A DNA stretch of 64,000 bases from Solitalea agri (GCF_023914155.1 NZ_JAMWYS010000058.1:1-64000), one strand, 5' to 3'. Positions 27,159 through 37,011 are shown, counted from the first letter of the stretch. A program made the numbers and translations. The notes: generated by a model from the letters alone, not told the origin.

Positions 27159-28379
27159 ATGTCTGTGATCAAACCATTTAAAGGCTTAAAGCCTACCACT
27201 TCATTTATTAAAAAAGTGGTATTGAACCATCTTGACAATCCATTTTCACAACAAAACCCACAATGGTTATCAAATAATCCTGAGTCATTCCTGCATTTAC
27301 TCGATCCCGAAATAGATGTTCAGAAACATGAATCGAGATTCGGAAATATAATCGTAAAACTTAAACATTTTCTACAAAACCATATTTTAGAACGAGATCA
27401 TAATGCTAGCTTTTACATTTATCGTGTTATACTAAACAACGAATCAGCTACCGGTATTTGGACCTGCACCTTGCTGGATGATTATTTAAATGGCACAATT
27501 AAGAAGCACGAATACACCCAGCCTGAAAAAGAACATCAACTTTACCAATTCATTCAAGAAACAGGATTGGATTGTATACCAGTATTGATTACCTACGAAC
27601 CAAACAAAGCCATTTCATCTTTTATTAAAGATGTTACTTCAAACTTGCCGTCCTTAAGTTTTATAGATGACACTAATAGAAAGCATGATTTATGGGTAAT
27701 TGATCAACCGGAAAACATTAATTTTTTGAAGCAACAATTCAAAGGTTTGGCTAGTGTTTACATTGCCGATGGTCACCATCGTGCGGCTGCGTTTTCCGCA
27801 TATGGTCTTAACCGGAGAAAACATAATCAGCGGCACAACGGGAGCGAGGAATATAACTTCTGTTCGTCCATTTATTTTGCTGCAGACGAACTTAAAATTT
27901 ATTCTTATTCACGCTTAATTAAGGCTGATCTAGAGACTCACCAAGTGTTAGATTATATTCAAAAGAACTTTCGATTGGAGACCGTAATGGTTGATTGTTA
28001 TTATCCAAAGGGAAAGGGAGAATATGGACTTTGGGCTGATGGAAAATGGTTTAAGTTTAATATTCCTGTTAAAGAAAATGATGTAGATCCAGTTAAAAAA
28101 CTAGATGTTAGCAGCTTACAGGACTTATTTCTCAGTCCTGTTTTCGGAATAAATGATCCACGAAATGATAACAGGTTAGGATTTGCTCCCGGAACGCACT
28201 CTTGCTCTGTGCTTATGAATAAGATCAAAAAAGAAGGTTACAATTATGCAATAACCATGTTTCCTGTGTCGGTTGAAGAATTAATGTCGGTAGCTGATTC
28301 AGGAGGAATCATGCCTCCTAAATCAACCTGGTTTGAACCTAAAATGCCTTTAGGATTAGTAACTCACTTTATCGACTGA
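27159..28379 (+). CDS. DUF1015 family protein
   Basis: 406 aa, usual family length, cytoplasmic. The diagnostic motif IADGHHRAAAF is present near residue 205, and the C-terminal half carries FAPGTHSCSVLMNKI and GGIMPPKSTWFEPKMPLG. In Bacteroidota this gene often sits beside serC/serA; here it stands alone, so serine or phosphoserine metabolism is only a hint. The start codon is preceded by GGAGG (within ACGGAGGAAAAATG), an unusually good Shine-Dalgarno sequence for this phylum, which fixes the start. Confidence 0.9.
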   Translation: MSVIKPFKGLKPTTSFIKKVVLNHLDNPFSQQNPQWLSNNPESFLHLLDPEIDVQKHESRFGNIIVKLKHFLQNHILERDHNASFYIYRVILNNESATGIWTCTLLDDYLNGTIKKHEYTQPEKEHQLYQFIQETGLDCIPVLITYEPNKAISSFIKDVTSNLPSLSFIDDTNRKHDLWVIDQPENINFLKQQFKGLASVYIADGHHRAAAFSAYGLNRRKHNQRHNGSEEYNFCSSIYFAADELKIYSYSRLIKADLETHQVLDYIQKNFRLETVMVDCYYPKGKGEYGLWADGKWFKFNIPVKENDVDPVKKLDVSSLQDLFLSPVFGINDPRNDNRLGFAPGTHSCSVLMNKIKKEGYNYAITMFPVSVEELMSVADSGGIMPPKSTWFEPKMPLGLVTHFID

Positions 28380-28479
28380 TTATTTAGTTATTAGGCTTTG
28401 GCTTTAAGCAATTGGTCTGTTAGAAAAGACTAATATTTAGTTATCAGCCTTAGATAATTACCAATTAGAAATAATTACT

Positions 28480-28530
28480 ATTTAGATATTAGTAACCTCT
28501 TTGTAAGCAACCAATATCTAATATCTAAAT
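28480..28530. repeat. 13-bp inverted repeat between convergent genes
   Basis: ATTTAGATATTAG (28480-28492) is the exact reverse complement of 28518-28530, with a 25-base loop. Related TAGATATTAG and ATTAG words are scattered through the same 165-base gap. It could end transcription from both sides or be a dispersed intergenic repeat. Confidence 0.6.
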
Positions 28531-28545
28531 GCTAATAGCTATTAG

Positions 28546-30366
28546 CTAACTCTCAAGCTGTAATTCTGAAAGATATCGATACAAACCATTATCCTTTAAA
28601 ATCAATTCATTGTGAGTTCCTTGCTCAATAACTTTTCCTTTTTCAAGCACAACTATCTTGTCGGCCTCACGAATAGTTGATAAACGGTGAGCAATGATAA
28701 TTGAAGTACGATTTTTCATCAGTTCTTCTAGCGCTTCCTGAACTAAACGTTCAGATTCTGAATCCAATGAACTGGTTGCTTCATCTAAAATTAAAATAAC
28801 CGGATTTTTAAGTAAAGCTCTGGCAATGGCAATCCGTTGACGTTGGCCTCCTGAAAGTTTAACTCCCCGTTCTCCAACCTTGGTTTCATAACCCTCAGGG
28901 AAATTCATGATAAAATTATGCGCATTGGCACGTTTTGCAGCTTGAATAATTTCTTCATCAGTAGCTCCAATTTTTCCATAGGCAATGTTCTCTTTAATGC
29001 TTCCTCCAAAAAGTAAAACATCTTGAGGAACAATGGCCACTTGATTGCGTATATCGGTTAATGAATAAGCCGAAGCAGGCAAACCATCATATAATAATTG
29101 TCCCTGTTGTGGCTCATAAAATCGAAGGATTTGGCCAACAATTGTTGATTTTCCGGCACCGCTAGGACCTACAATAGCCACTTTTTCTCCAGCCTTAGCG
29201 GTAAAGCTTACTTCATTAAGCACCTGCACTTCAGGGCGCGAAGGATAATAGAATGAAACACGATCAAAAGCCAGATCTCCTTTAATAGGATGCTCAATTT
29301 TATAACTGTCTTCATCAATGGCTACTTGCTCGCTAGGCTCACCTAATAACTCAACCACACGTTCAGTAGCACCAAGTGTTTTTTGAATCTGGGCCAAAAT
29401 CTCGGCAAATCCACCCATTGCACCGCCAACAAAGCCCGTATACAAGATAAACGAAATGAAATCCTTCATTTCTATTTTACCCAAATGAACCAAACTAGCG
29501 CCATAAACTGCAATGGAGATAATGGCTCCAAACATTCCTAAAGTGATAAATATGACAAATGCTCCTCTGAATTTCGCTCCTCTTAATGCCAGTTTAACAA
29601 CCTGATTGATGCTTTGGGTATAGCGGTTAGTTTCGTATGATTCATTAGTAAATGCCTTTACATTGGCAATACCTTGTAAGGTTTCCTCAACAATGGTATT
29701 TGATTCCGCCAACTTATCTTGTGCTTTACGAGCAATTGATCGTATATATTTTCCAAAAAATATGGCGATAAGAATTAAAACCGGCAATACACATAAGATG
29801 AATAAGGTTAATTCTTTAGAAATAATGGTTACGGCCACAATACCAACAATCAAAATGATCGATTGTCGTAAAAATTCGGCTAGGGTAGTAGTGATGCTAT
29901 CCTGAATTTGCGAAAGATCAGAAGAAATACGGCTATTTAACTCACCAACCCTGCTTTGCGCAAAGAAATTCATTGGCAAACGAATAAGGTTCGAATAAAC
30001 ATCCTTGCGGATTGAGGCTACCGTTTTTTCTGATACTTCAACGAACCATAAAATGCGGAAAAATGAAAATACTGCCGCAAAAGCAAGCGTTCCGAATAAT
30101 ACCAAGGCAATTTCCTTAATTTGAGTCAAATCACCTTTTTTAATCGATTCAGTTGCGACACCAACCAATTTGCCCATTTCCATCGGAATGTACATAAAGG
30201 CAACTGTTGAGCCTATTAAAAAAAATAAACCTAAACCGAATTTTGCGCGGTAAGGTTTTATGTATTTTAATAATGTTAAAGCGTGTTGTAAAGATTCTTT
30301 CGAAATTTTTGCTTTAGGAAGTTCCTGTTCAGCAGGATTACTACTGTTTAATCGCTGACGCGCCAT
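28546..30366 (-). CDS. ABC exporter half-transporter (MsbA/multidrug type)
   Basis: 606 aa. A six-helix membrane domain (about 35-330) fused to an ATPase: Walker A GPSGAGKST, signature LSGGQRQRIAIARALL, Walker B ILILDEATSSLD, and the H-loop in IIIAHRLSTI. Works as a homodimer, or with another half, to export lipids, drugs or peptides; MsbA-like lipid flipping is possible but not shown. An exact -7 box lies 24 bases before the ATG on the minus strand. Transcribed alone; convergent with DUF1015. Confidence 0.92.
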   Translation of the reverse strand: MARQRLNSSNPAEQELPKAKISKESLQHALTLLKYIKPYRAKFGLGLFFLIGSTVAFMYIPMEMGKLVGVATESIKKGDLTQIKEIALVLFGTLAFAAVFSFFRILWFVEVSEKTVASIRKDVYSNLIRLPMNFFAQSRVGELNSRISSDLSQIQDSITTTLAEFLRQSIILIVGIVAVTIISKELTLFILCVLPVLILIAIFFGKYIRSIARKAQDKLAESNTIVEETLQGIANVKAFTNESYETNRYTQSINQVVKLALRGAKFRGAFVIFITLGMFGAIISIAVYGASLVHLGKIEMKDFISFILYTGFVGGAMGGFAEILAQIQKTLGATERVVELLGEPSEQVAIDEDSYKIEHPIKGDLAFDRVSFYYPSRPEVQVLNEVSFTAKAGEKVAIVGPSGAGKSTIVGQILRFYEPQQGQLLYDGLPASAYSLTDIRNQVAIVPQDVLLFGGSIKENIAYGKIGATDEEIIQAAKRANAHNFIMNFPEGYETKVGERGVKLSGGQRQRIAIARALLKNPVILILDEATSSLDSESERLVQEALEELMKNRTSIIIAHRLSTIREADKIVVLEKGKVIEQGTHNELILKDNGLYRYLSELQLES

Positions 30367-30390
30367 TTAATGACTACTGTTTTAGACTTG

Positions 30391-30398
30391 CAAAATTA
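30391..30398 (-). promoter_or_regulatory. -7 element TAATTTTG of the ABC exporter gene
   Basis: An exact TAnnTTTG match on the minus strand, 24 bases before the ATG at 30366. No convincing -33 TTG. Confidence 0.6.
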
Positions 30399-30435
30399 AT
30401 AAAATACCACTAGGAGAGGCTTAAACGATAGAATT

Positions 30436-30639
30436 TTACATTTTTATGATAAACATTTTAACAAAGGTAAGTAGTGCCAATGCAATGCATACAACCATCA
30501 AAATTTTACCTGCCCTGTACAAGTAAAAACTGGTGCTTCTATTAGCGTTCCATTTTATTAGGTTTAAAACTACCAATGTAAAACCACCTAAACCTATTAG
30601 CCCTTCAAATATTGAGACAATAATTAAATATATTTTCAT
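30436..30639 (-). CDS. Small two-helix membrane protein
   Basis: 67 aa with two hydrophobic helices (about 3-27 and 42-65) joined by a short basic loop (KWNANRSTSFYLYR). I do not recognise a named family. Its ATG overlaps the stop codon of the upstream monooxygenase gene by one base (TAATG), so it is translationally coupled and probably functionally linked to it. Confidence 0.7.
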   Translation of the reverse strand: MKIYLIIVSIFEGLIGLGGFTLVVLNLIKWNANRSTSFYLYRAGKILMVVCIALALLTFVKMFIIKM

Positions 30640-30935
30640 TACAATAATTCAACTTTAACCGAAACAGACCATGCTTCGGCCTTTTCTATGAATAAAGGTT
30701 TTGTTTTTGCCCACGTAGATTTAAACAATTCCGATTGACGATAGTTCTCCAGATGAGCTTCTGATTCCCAAAAACTTAACGTAAAGTACCTATTATTGGT
30801 GTTTACATCATTTAGTAGTTCTAAATGCTCACAGCCTTTAAATGCCCTGATCAATTCTTTCGACTCTTCAAAAACAGTTAAAAAATCATTAACTCTGTCA
30901 TGAGCAAAAGTCATCTTCACAATTCGTTTAATCAT
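30639..30935 (-). CDS. Antibiotic-biosynthesis-monooxygenase (ABM) family protein
   Basis: 98 aa, a single dimeric ferredoxin-like ABM domain: MTFAHDRVNDFLTVFEESKE at the N-terminus and the typical YFTLSFWESEAHLENYRQSE strand-helix pair. Such proteins act on quinols, heme or other aromatic substrates, or have no known substrate. Overlaps the next gene at its stop codon. The function beyond the fold is unknown. Confidence 0.85.
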   Translation of the reverse strand: MIKRIVKMTFAHDRVNDFLTVFEESKELIRAFKGCEHLELLNDVNTNNRYFTLSFWESEAHLENYRQSELFKSTWAKTKPLFIEKAEAWSVSVKVELL

Positions 30936-31027
30936 TTTATAGGATCTTTTCCAACCTGTATTTATAACATTCAGAAATGGCTTCGCAAAATTTCCATGCT
31001 AATTACGGGGTTGGAGTTATAGCTTTT

Positions 31028-31804
31028 TTATTTAAACTCAATTCTCACCATATCACCAGGGCTCAAACCCAACAATCCGGCAGCATTGCCCTTATTAATG
31101 GCAATTTCCAGGAAATTGGTAATGCTAAACAAGGCTAATTTCTCTCCTTGCGGAACATCATTATAATGAGTGCTGATTTTATTGATCGATTCATTTCTTC
31201 TGAAATAAATATCAAACGGCCTTTTTGCTCCGCTCTGCTCAAATAATTCACGAGTGATATTGGTAATTACATTCTGAAACGAATCAATATAAATTACACT
31301 TCCGCGAATGATATTCCCATCCAGTACCGGCTGCATCAGTGAACTATGATGATAATTATCAGTTAAAGTCCCAATTTCATTCATATCCTTTCCCATAGCA
31401 ACATGGCATGCTGCCTTTACGAAGACATCGAGCAGTGGAAAATGACCGAATTCAGCGTTGGGTTTTATGTTAAGTTGAATGATTTTTTCAGGTTTCTCGT
31501 CAAAAAGCAATGAAAATATTCCATTGTCAGCTCCAATAAAATAATGACCATTATTTACAACCAACAGATAACGAGGCGATTGATTATAATCTGCATCAAT
31601 TCCGACAACATGTACCGTGTTTTGTGGAAAAAATTTGTAACTATTTTTCAGAATAAACGCGGCTTGCGGTATATTGTAAGAAGAAATTTGATGAGAAATA
31701 TCTACTATTCGAGCTTCGGGAATTTGACTAAGAATGGCTCCTTTAAGAGCAGCCTGATAAAAATCCCGGTGCCCAAGGTCAGTAGTTAAGGTGATGATTG
31801 CCAT
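31028..31804 (-). CDS. SAM hydroxide adenosyltransferase family (DUF62)
   Basis: 258 aa, full length. Members split S-adenosylmethionine to adenosine and methionine using water; the related fluorinase and chlorinase use halide. Visible: ITLTTDLGHRDFYQAALKG, VDISHQISSYNIPQAAFIL, VVGIDADYN, GADNGIFSLLF, and C-terminal YIDSFQNVITNI. Without the extended loop of fluorinases, the hydrolase activity is more likely. Starts 167 bases from the divergent PhoH gene. Confidence 0.9.
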   Translation of the reverse strand: MAIITLTTDLGHRDFYQAALKGAILSQIPEARIVDISHQISSYNIPQAAFILKNSYKFFPQNTVHVVGIDADYNQSPRYLLVVNNGHYFIGADNGIFSLLFDEKPEKIIQLNIKPNAEFGHFPLLDVFVKAACHVAMGKDMNEIGTLTDNYHHSSLMQPVLDGNIIRGSVIYIDSFQNVITNITRELFEQSGAKRPFDIYFRRNESINKISTHYNDVPQGEKLALFSITNFLEIAINKGNAAGLLGLSPGDMVRIEFK

Positions 31805-31971
31805 TCGATATTATTTGGTTATTTTTACCGTTCAAAAATTTCCGAACGCAAATATTGGAATTTTAATAAGAAAAACCCGCAATATAAATAGCTCGCCATC
31901 TAAAAATAAAAATAGAAAAGCGGGGTTGATGGCTAAATTAAACAAGTTATATTCAGATAAAAGGAACTGCT

Positions 31972-32940
31972 TTGAGTGAAACTATTTTGAAACTTGAGCA
32001 CGTTGACCCACAAGTGTTTTGGGGAACGGGCAATGAAAATTTTGAAATTTTAAAGAGAAATTTTCCTAAACTTAAAATTGTGGCGCGTGGAACTGAGGTT
32101 AAAGCGTTAGGAGATGAAAAGGAACTTGGAAATTTTACTGAAAAATTTATCAACCTAACCAATCATCTTGAAAAGTTTAATCAGCTTTCGGGTCGGGATG
32201 TGGAGTTGATCTTAGGAGTTGAACCGACATCAACCATCAACATTCATGATACCACAGCGGTTAATGGTGATAGTGCTGGTAACAAAGACGTAATTGTTTT
32301 TGGAACTAATGGCCTGATGGTAAAGGCTCGCAGTGAGAACCAGCGAAAAATGGTTGAAAGTGCCAATAAAAGCGATATAATTTTCGCTATTGGCCCAGCA
32401 GGTACAGGTAAAACTTATACGGCAGTTGCCTTAGCAGTTAGAGCACTAAAAAATAAAGAGGTAAAACGTATTATTTTAACACGTCCGGCGGTTGAAGCAG
32501 GTGAAAATCTTGGTTTTTTACCCGGTGACTTAAAGGAAAAGATCGATCCGTATTTAAGGCCTTTATATGATGCGTTGGATGATATGATTCCACCTGAAAA
32601 ATTGAAAACTTACCTGGAGAACAGAACCATTGAGATTGCACCATTGGCTTTCATGCGAGGACGAACCCTGGATAATGCATTTGTGATTTTAGATGAAGCC
32701 CAAAACGCTACCGACATGCAGTTGAAAATGTTTTTAACACGTATGGGACCTTCAGCTAAGTTTATTGTAACGGGTGATATTACTCAAATAGATTTACCGA
32801 AAAAGCAACATTCGGGTTTATTCAAGGCGCTTGAAATATTGCAAAAGATATCGGGCATTGATATTATCTATTTAAATGGCTCGGATGTGGTGCGTCATAA
32901 ACTTGTACGCCGAATCTTGGAAGCATACGGAGATATATAG
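31972..32940 (+). CDS. PhoH-like ATPase, TTG start
   Basis: 322 aa. P-loop ATPase of the PhoH family, associated with RNA metabolism and often near ybeY. Walker A GPAGTGKTYTAVALAVRAL, Walker B FVILDEAQNAT, an arginine-rich FMRGRTLDNAF, and a C-terminal HKLVRRILEAYGDI. The N-terminal region (about 1-100) is the usual RNA-binding-like extension. No ATG or GTG in frame gives a complete N-terminus; TTG 31972 is preceded by AAAAGGA with a 6-base gap, which I take as the start. Confidence 0.9.
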   Translation: MSETILKLEHVDPQVFWGTGNENFEILKRNFPKLKIVARGTEVKALGDEKELGNFTEKFINLTNHLEKFNQLSGRDVELILGVEPTSTINIHDTTAVNGDSAGNKDVIVFGTNGLMVKARSENQRKMVESANKSDIIFAIGPAGTGKTYTAVALAVRALKNKEVKRIILTRPAVEAGENLGFLPGDLKEKIDPYLRPLYDALDDMIPPEKLKTYLENRTIEIAPLAFMRGRTLDNAFVILDEAQNATDMQLKMFLTRMGPSAKFIVTGDITQIDLPKKQHSGLFKALEILQKISGIDIIYLNGSDVVRHKLVRRILEAYGDI

Positions 32941-33021
32941 AAACTTTAGATTTACGACCTTAGTATAATGATTTGATAATTAATTGATCAATTCAATTTT
33001 TATCAATTACCAACAATAAAA

Positions 33022-33972
33022 ATGACACAGACTTTAAATAACACTAGTTTTAATTTTCCTAAACAAAAATCGTTTTACCGCGGTAAGGTACGCGACGTTT
33101 ACAATATTGAAGATAAGTACCTTGCAATGGTGGTTTCTGATCGTATTTCAGCTTTCGATGTAGTTCTGCCACGTGCTATTCCTTATAAAGGACAAGTACT
33201 TAATCAGATTGCTGCTAAATTTTTAGATGCTACAAAAGATATTGTTCCAAACTGGGTAGTTGCTGTGCCAGATGCAAATGTAACCATAGGGTTAGTTTGC
33301 GAAACTTATCCTGTAGAAATGGTGGTTCGTGGTTATTTAGCAGGCCATGCTGCTCGTGAATATAAAGCTGGTAAACGTTTATTGTGTGGTGTAACCTTAC
33401 CTGAAGGGTTAAAAGAGAATGATAAGCTTCCGCAGCCCATCATTACTCCTACAACCAAAGCCAAGGAAGGCCATGATATGGATATTTCCAGAGAAGAAAT
33501 AATAAGTCAGGGTATTGTAACTGAAGAGGAGTACAAACAACTTGAGGCTTATACTTTGGCATTGTACAAACGCGGAACAGAAATGGCTGCCGAGCGTGGT
33601 TTAATTTTGGTCGATACAAAATATGAGTTTGGTAAAAAAGACGGTAAAATTTACCTGATCGATGAAATTCACACACCTGACTCATCTCGATATTTTTATA
33701 AAGATACCTATGAGCAGTTGCAGGCCGAAACCAAGCCCCAACGCCAGTTATCAAAAGAATTCGTGCGCCAGTGGTTAATTGAAAACGGTTTTCAAGGTAA
33801 AGATGGTCAACAAGTACCGGAAATGACCGACGAAATTGTGAACTCAATCTCTGAACGCTATATCGAGTTGTATGAAAAAATTGTGGGTGAACAATTTATT
33901 AAAGGAGATTCAAGTAATGTTTTAGCAAGAGTGGAGTCAAATGTTAATGATTTCATTCAAAAAAATGTTTAA
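33022..33972 (+). CDS. purC: Phosphoribosylaminoimidazole-succinocarboxamide synthase PurC
   Basis: 316 aa. Joins CAIR and aspartate with ATP to make SAICAR in purine synthesis. Motifs: [50 protein letters not shown] and [15 protein letters not shown]. The length matches the long PurC type found in Bacteroidota and fungi rather than the 240-aa E. coli type. No other pur gene is nearby. Starts 81 bases after phoH, possibly co-transcribed. Confidence 0.95.
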   Translation: MTQTLNNTSFNFPKQKSFYRGKVRDVYNIEDKYLAMVVSDRISAFDVVLPRAIPYKGQVLNQIAAKFLDATKDIVPNWVVAVPDANVTIGLVCETYPVEMVVRGYLAGHAAREYKAGKRLLCGVTLPEGLKENDKLPQPIITPTTKAKEGHDMDISREEIISQGIVTEEEYKQLEAYTLALYKRGTEMAAERGLILVDTKYEFGKKDGKIYLIDEIHTPDSSRYFYKDTYEQLQAETKPQRQLSKEFVRQWLIENGFQGKDGQQVPEMTDEIVNSISERYIELYEKIVGEQFIKGDSSNVLARVESNVNDFIQKNV

Positions 33973-34050
33973 ATATTAAATTTTTAGAAATTAAAGTTTA
34001 ATTTGGCGAACACAATTGAACCAAATTAACCATTTACAAAATTACGCGCT

Positions 34051-34437
34051 ATGAAATTTTCGGTTGATAAACACGAAAAGTATGTAGTATTTAAGCTTAA
34101 TGAAGATAAGCTTAACTCCATCATTACTCCGATGCTTAAGTCGGAACTTATTTTATTGAACGCAGAAGGTATTAGAAACATTATTCTTGATTTATCTGAA
34201 GTTAAATATTCAGATTCATCTGGTTTAAGTGCTATTTTGCTAGCTCACCGATTATGCAAAGGAGGTGACCAGGAAGGGACGTTTGTATTGAGCGGCGTTA
34301 GTTCTTCTGTAGAAAAACTAATTAAGATTTCTCAATTAGAAAATGTAATTAACCTTATTCCTACTATTGATGAGGCTGTTGATTTCATTTTCATGGAGGA
34401 AATTGAACGTGATTTAAAAGGCGAAGCTGAGGAATAA
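34051..34437 (+). CDS. STAS-domain anti-sigma-factor antagonist-like protein
   Basis: 128 aa, one STAS domain. The phosphorylatable-serine region is present as LDLSEVKYSDSSGLSAIL, as in SpoIIAA/RsbV-type antagonists. It would be switched by a serine kinase anti-sigma factor, but no such kinase is in the window. The extra acidic C-terminal tail (EEIERDLKGEAEE) is unusual for the family. Twelve bases separate it from the RNase Z gene, suggesting co-transcription. Confidence 0.88.
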   Translation: MKFSVDKHEKYVVFKLNEDKLNSIITPMLKSELILLNAEGIRNIILDLSEVKYSDSSGLSAILLAHRLCKGGDQEGTFVLSGVSSSVEKLIKISQLENVINLIPTIDEAVDFIFMEEIERDLKGEAEE

Positions 34438-34449
34438 AAATTAAAGCGA

Positions 34450-35373
34450 GTGACGAAGTTTGAAGTAACCATTTTAGGTAGCAGTTCTGCTACTCCAGCT
34501 CATCACCGCTATCCAACTGCGCAGATTGTAAACTATAACCAAAAATATTACATGATTGACTGCGGCGAAGGTGCGCAGTTTCAATTAAGTAGATATGGTT
34601 TTGGATACAATAAAATCGATTACATTTTTATAAGCCACCTACATGGCGATCATTACCTGGGTTTAGTAGGGCTGATTTCCAGCATGCATTTAAACGGACG
34701 ATCAACCGAATTATTTATTGCCGGTCCGCCAGAACTGCTGGAAATCATAGAGATCCAGCTAAAATACTCTCAAACGGTTTTACGATACCCCTTAAAGTTT
34801 GTACCTACCCAAACAAATCATCCTGAGATAATCTTTAAAAATTCGGAGTTTGAGGTAGAGACCATTATTCTTGATCATCGAATCCCATGCACAGGTTTTT
34901 TATTCAGAGAATTACCTCGGGGCCGTCGAATTATCAAAGAATACATCAAGCAATTTAATATTTCACCTGAGTATATTCCATTAATTAAAGGGGGGGCTGA
35001 TTATACTTTACCTGATGGAGAAGTGTTACCAAATGCGGTATTAACAATTGAACCTCCAAAGCCAAGGGCTTATGCCTATTGTTCAGATACGATTATGAAT
35101 ATGTCCATTCTTGATCAAATTAATGGGGTAGATCTATTATATCATGAGGCCACTTTCCTGCATGATTTACAGCAGCGAGCTGCTGATACATTTCATACTA
35201 CAGCCCGTCAAGCTGGTGAAATTGCTACAATGGCGAAGGCTCAAAAATTGATTATTGGTCATTTTTCGGCTCGTTACCGTGATCTTCTGCCGCATTTAGA
35301 AGAATGTCAGACTCAATTTGTGAATAGCTTTTTAGCCAAAGAGGGCTTCACATTTGAGGTTGGTGACCAATAA
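34450..35373 (+). CDS. rnz: Ribonuclease Z
   Basis: 307 aa. Metallo-beta-lactamase-fold endonuclease that trims tRNA 3' ends. Zinc motif HLHGDH near residue 60, the N-terminal TILGSSSATPAHHRYPTAQ, and the C-terminal ARQAGEIATMAKAQKLIIGHFS with the last metal-binding histidine. GTG start 12 bases after the STAS stop; no alternative start fits better. Confidence 0.93.
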   Translation: MTKFEVTILGSSSATPAHHRYPTAQIVNYNQKYYMIDCGEGAQFQLSRYGFGYNKIDYIFISHLHGDHYLGLVGLISSMHLNGRSTELFIAGPPELLEIIEIQLKYSQTVLRYPLKFVPTQTNHPEIIFKNSEFEVETIILDHRIPCTGFLFRELPRGRRIIKEYIKQFNISPEYIPLIKGGADYTLPDGEVLPNAVLTIEPPKPRAYAYCSDTIMNMSILDQINGVDLLYHEATFLHDLQQRAADTFHTTARQAGEIATMAKAQKLIIGHFSARYRDLLPHLEECQTQFVNSFLAKEGFTFEVGDQ

Positions 35374-35537
35374 GCAGCTACTGAACAATCTGTAAATCAA
35401 TTTAATAACTTAAGCTCTTTTCAAACTCAGGAATCTGCTGTTTTTATATTTCTAAAACAACCACCCAGGGCTTAAATCCAGTTACATACTTCTCAATTTG
35501 AACAGTAAATAACCGACTTTCGTTAGAAGAAAATTTC

Positions 35538-35545
35538 TACATTTG
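35538..35545 (+). promoter_or_regulatory. -7 element TACATTTG of the E2 gene
   Basis: An exact TAnnTTTG match, 45 bases before ATG 35591. It excludes an in-frame upstream start at 35543. Confidence 0.65.
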
Positions 35546-35590
35546 TTCAACCAAAAATTAACCTTATTTACAAACGAGATTCTACATTCT

Positions 35591-36973
35591 ATGGCACGTT
35601 ACGAACTGATTATGCCCAAAATGGGTGAGAGTGTGGCAGAAGCCACCATTATCAAGTGGGTGAAAAACATTGGCGAAAAAATTGAAGCCGATGATAATAT
35701 TTTAGAAATAGCCACTGATAAGGTAGATTCAGAGGTGCCATCTCCTGTTTCAGGAACATTAGTGGAAACGTTTTTCGGAGAGAATGATGTTGTTCAGGTA
35801 GGAGCAACCATTGCAATTATTGAAACTGCAGTTGCTGAAGACCCTGTTTCAAGTCCAGAGCCAGAGTCACAAATAAAAATTGATGAACCACAAGCAGAAG
35901 AGTTACCGGATCTTGATTTGGTAAACGCTACACTAGGCAGAACCGAAACGGCTCCAGCTCCGATAAAATCAAGTGGTATTCGTTTTTACTCTCCATTAGT
36001 ACGCACCATTGCTGAAAGTGAAAATATTTCTTCAGCTGAACTTGATTCAATCCAAGGAACCGGATCAGAAGGTCGTGTAACTAAACAGGATATTTTAGCA
36101 TATGTGGAACAAAGAGCCAGCGGTAATGTGGTCGCGACTCCTGTTAAAGTAGCAGAACCAGTACAATCAGCCACAGTAACACAGCCTGCCACTGCAGCTG
36201 CTCCAAAAACAAGTCCTTCACCTTCAACAATTGAAATTAAAACACCTGCAGTTTCTGTTGGGGGCGCCGACGAAATCATTGAGATGGACCGTATGCGCAA
36301 ACTGATTGCTGACCATATGGTGATGAGCAAGCATGTGTCTCCGCACGTTACTTCATTTGTTGAAGCCGATGTGACGAATATTGTTCAATGGAGAGAAAAA
36401 GTGAAAAAATCCTTCGAAAAACGCGAAGGCGAAAAAATTACCTTTACTCCGATTTTTATTGAAGCAGTTGCTAAAGCCATTAAAGATTTACCAATGGTGA
36501 ACGTTTCTGTTGATGGAACAAAGATCATTATCCGTAAGAACATTAATATTGGTATGGCCACGGCATTGCCAAGCGGAAATTTGATAGTACCAGTAATTAA
36601 AAATGCTGATCAAATGAATTTGGTAGGTTTAACCAAATCAGTAAACGATTTGGCAAACCGCGCACGTAACAATAAACTGCAGCCGGATGAAATTCAGGGT
36701 GGTACTTTTACATTAACCAACGTAGGTTCATTTGGCAACGTAATGGGCACACCAATTATCAATCAGCCTCAGGCGGCGATTTTAGCAGTTGGTGCAATCA
36801 AAAAGAAACCTGCTGTAATTGAAACCGAATTTGGCGACGTTATTGCTATTCGCCATATGATGTTTTTATCACTTTCATATGACCACAGGGTAGTGGATGG
36901 CTCGTTAGGAGGCTCTTTTGTTCGAAAGGTTGCTGATTACCTTGAAGCATTCGATCCTAATCGTGATATTTAA
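35591..36973 (+). CDS. 2-oxoacid dehydrogenase E2, dihydrolipoamide acyltransferase
   Basis: 460 aa from ATG 35591. One lipoyl domain (lipoylated Lys44 in ATDKVDSEV), an alanine/proline-rich linker, an E1/E3-binding domain (about 125-165, FYSPLVRTIAESENIS ... RVTKQDILAY), a second linker, and the catalytic acyltransferase domain with His432 and Asp436 in SYDHRVVDGSLGG. It transfers acyl groups to CoA in a branched-chain or 2-oxoglutarate dehydrogenase complex; the single lipoyl domain and motif set suggest branched-chain, but this is not certain. E1 and E3 genes are not adjacent. A terminator follows. Confidence 0.9.
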   Translation: MARYELIMPKMGESVAEATIIKWVKNIGEKIEADDNILEIATDKVDSEVPSPVSGTLVETFFGENDVVQVGATIAIIETAVAEDPVSSPEPESQIKIDEPQAEELPDLDLVNATLGRTETAPAPIKSSGIRFYSPLVRTIAESENISSAELDSIQGTGSEGRVTKQDILAYVEQRASGNVVATPVKVAEPVQSATVTQPATAAAPKTSPSPSTIEIKTPAVSVGGADEIIEMDRMRKLIADHMVMSKHVSPHVTSFVEADVTNIVQWREKVKKSFEKREGEKITFTPIFIEAVAKAIKDLPMVNVSVDGTKIIIRKNINIGMATALPSGNLIVPVIKNADQMNLVGLTKSVNDLANRARNNKLQPDEIQGGTFTLTNVGSFGNVMGTPIINQPQAAILAVGAIKKKPAVIETEFGDVIAIRHMMFLSLSYDHRVVDGSLGGSFVRKVADYLEAFDPNRDI

Positions 36974-36978
36974 AATAA

Positions 36979-37011
36979 AAAAACCGTCCAAGTTCTTGAG
37001 ACGGTTTTTTT
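36979..37011 (+). terminator. Terminator of the E2 gene
   Basis: AAAACCGTC-type stem (36979-36988 with 37000-37009), 11-base loop, ending in a run of T. Directly behind the E2 stop. Confidence 0.88.
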
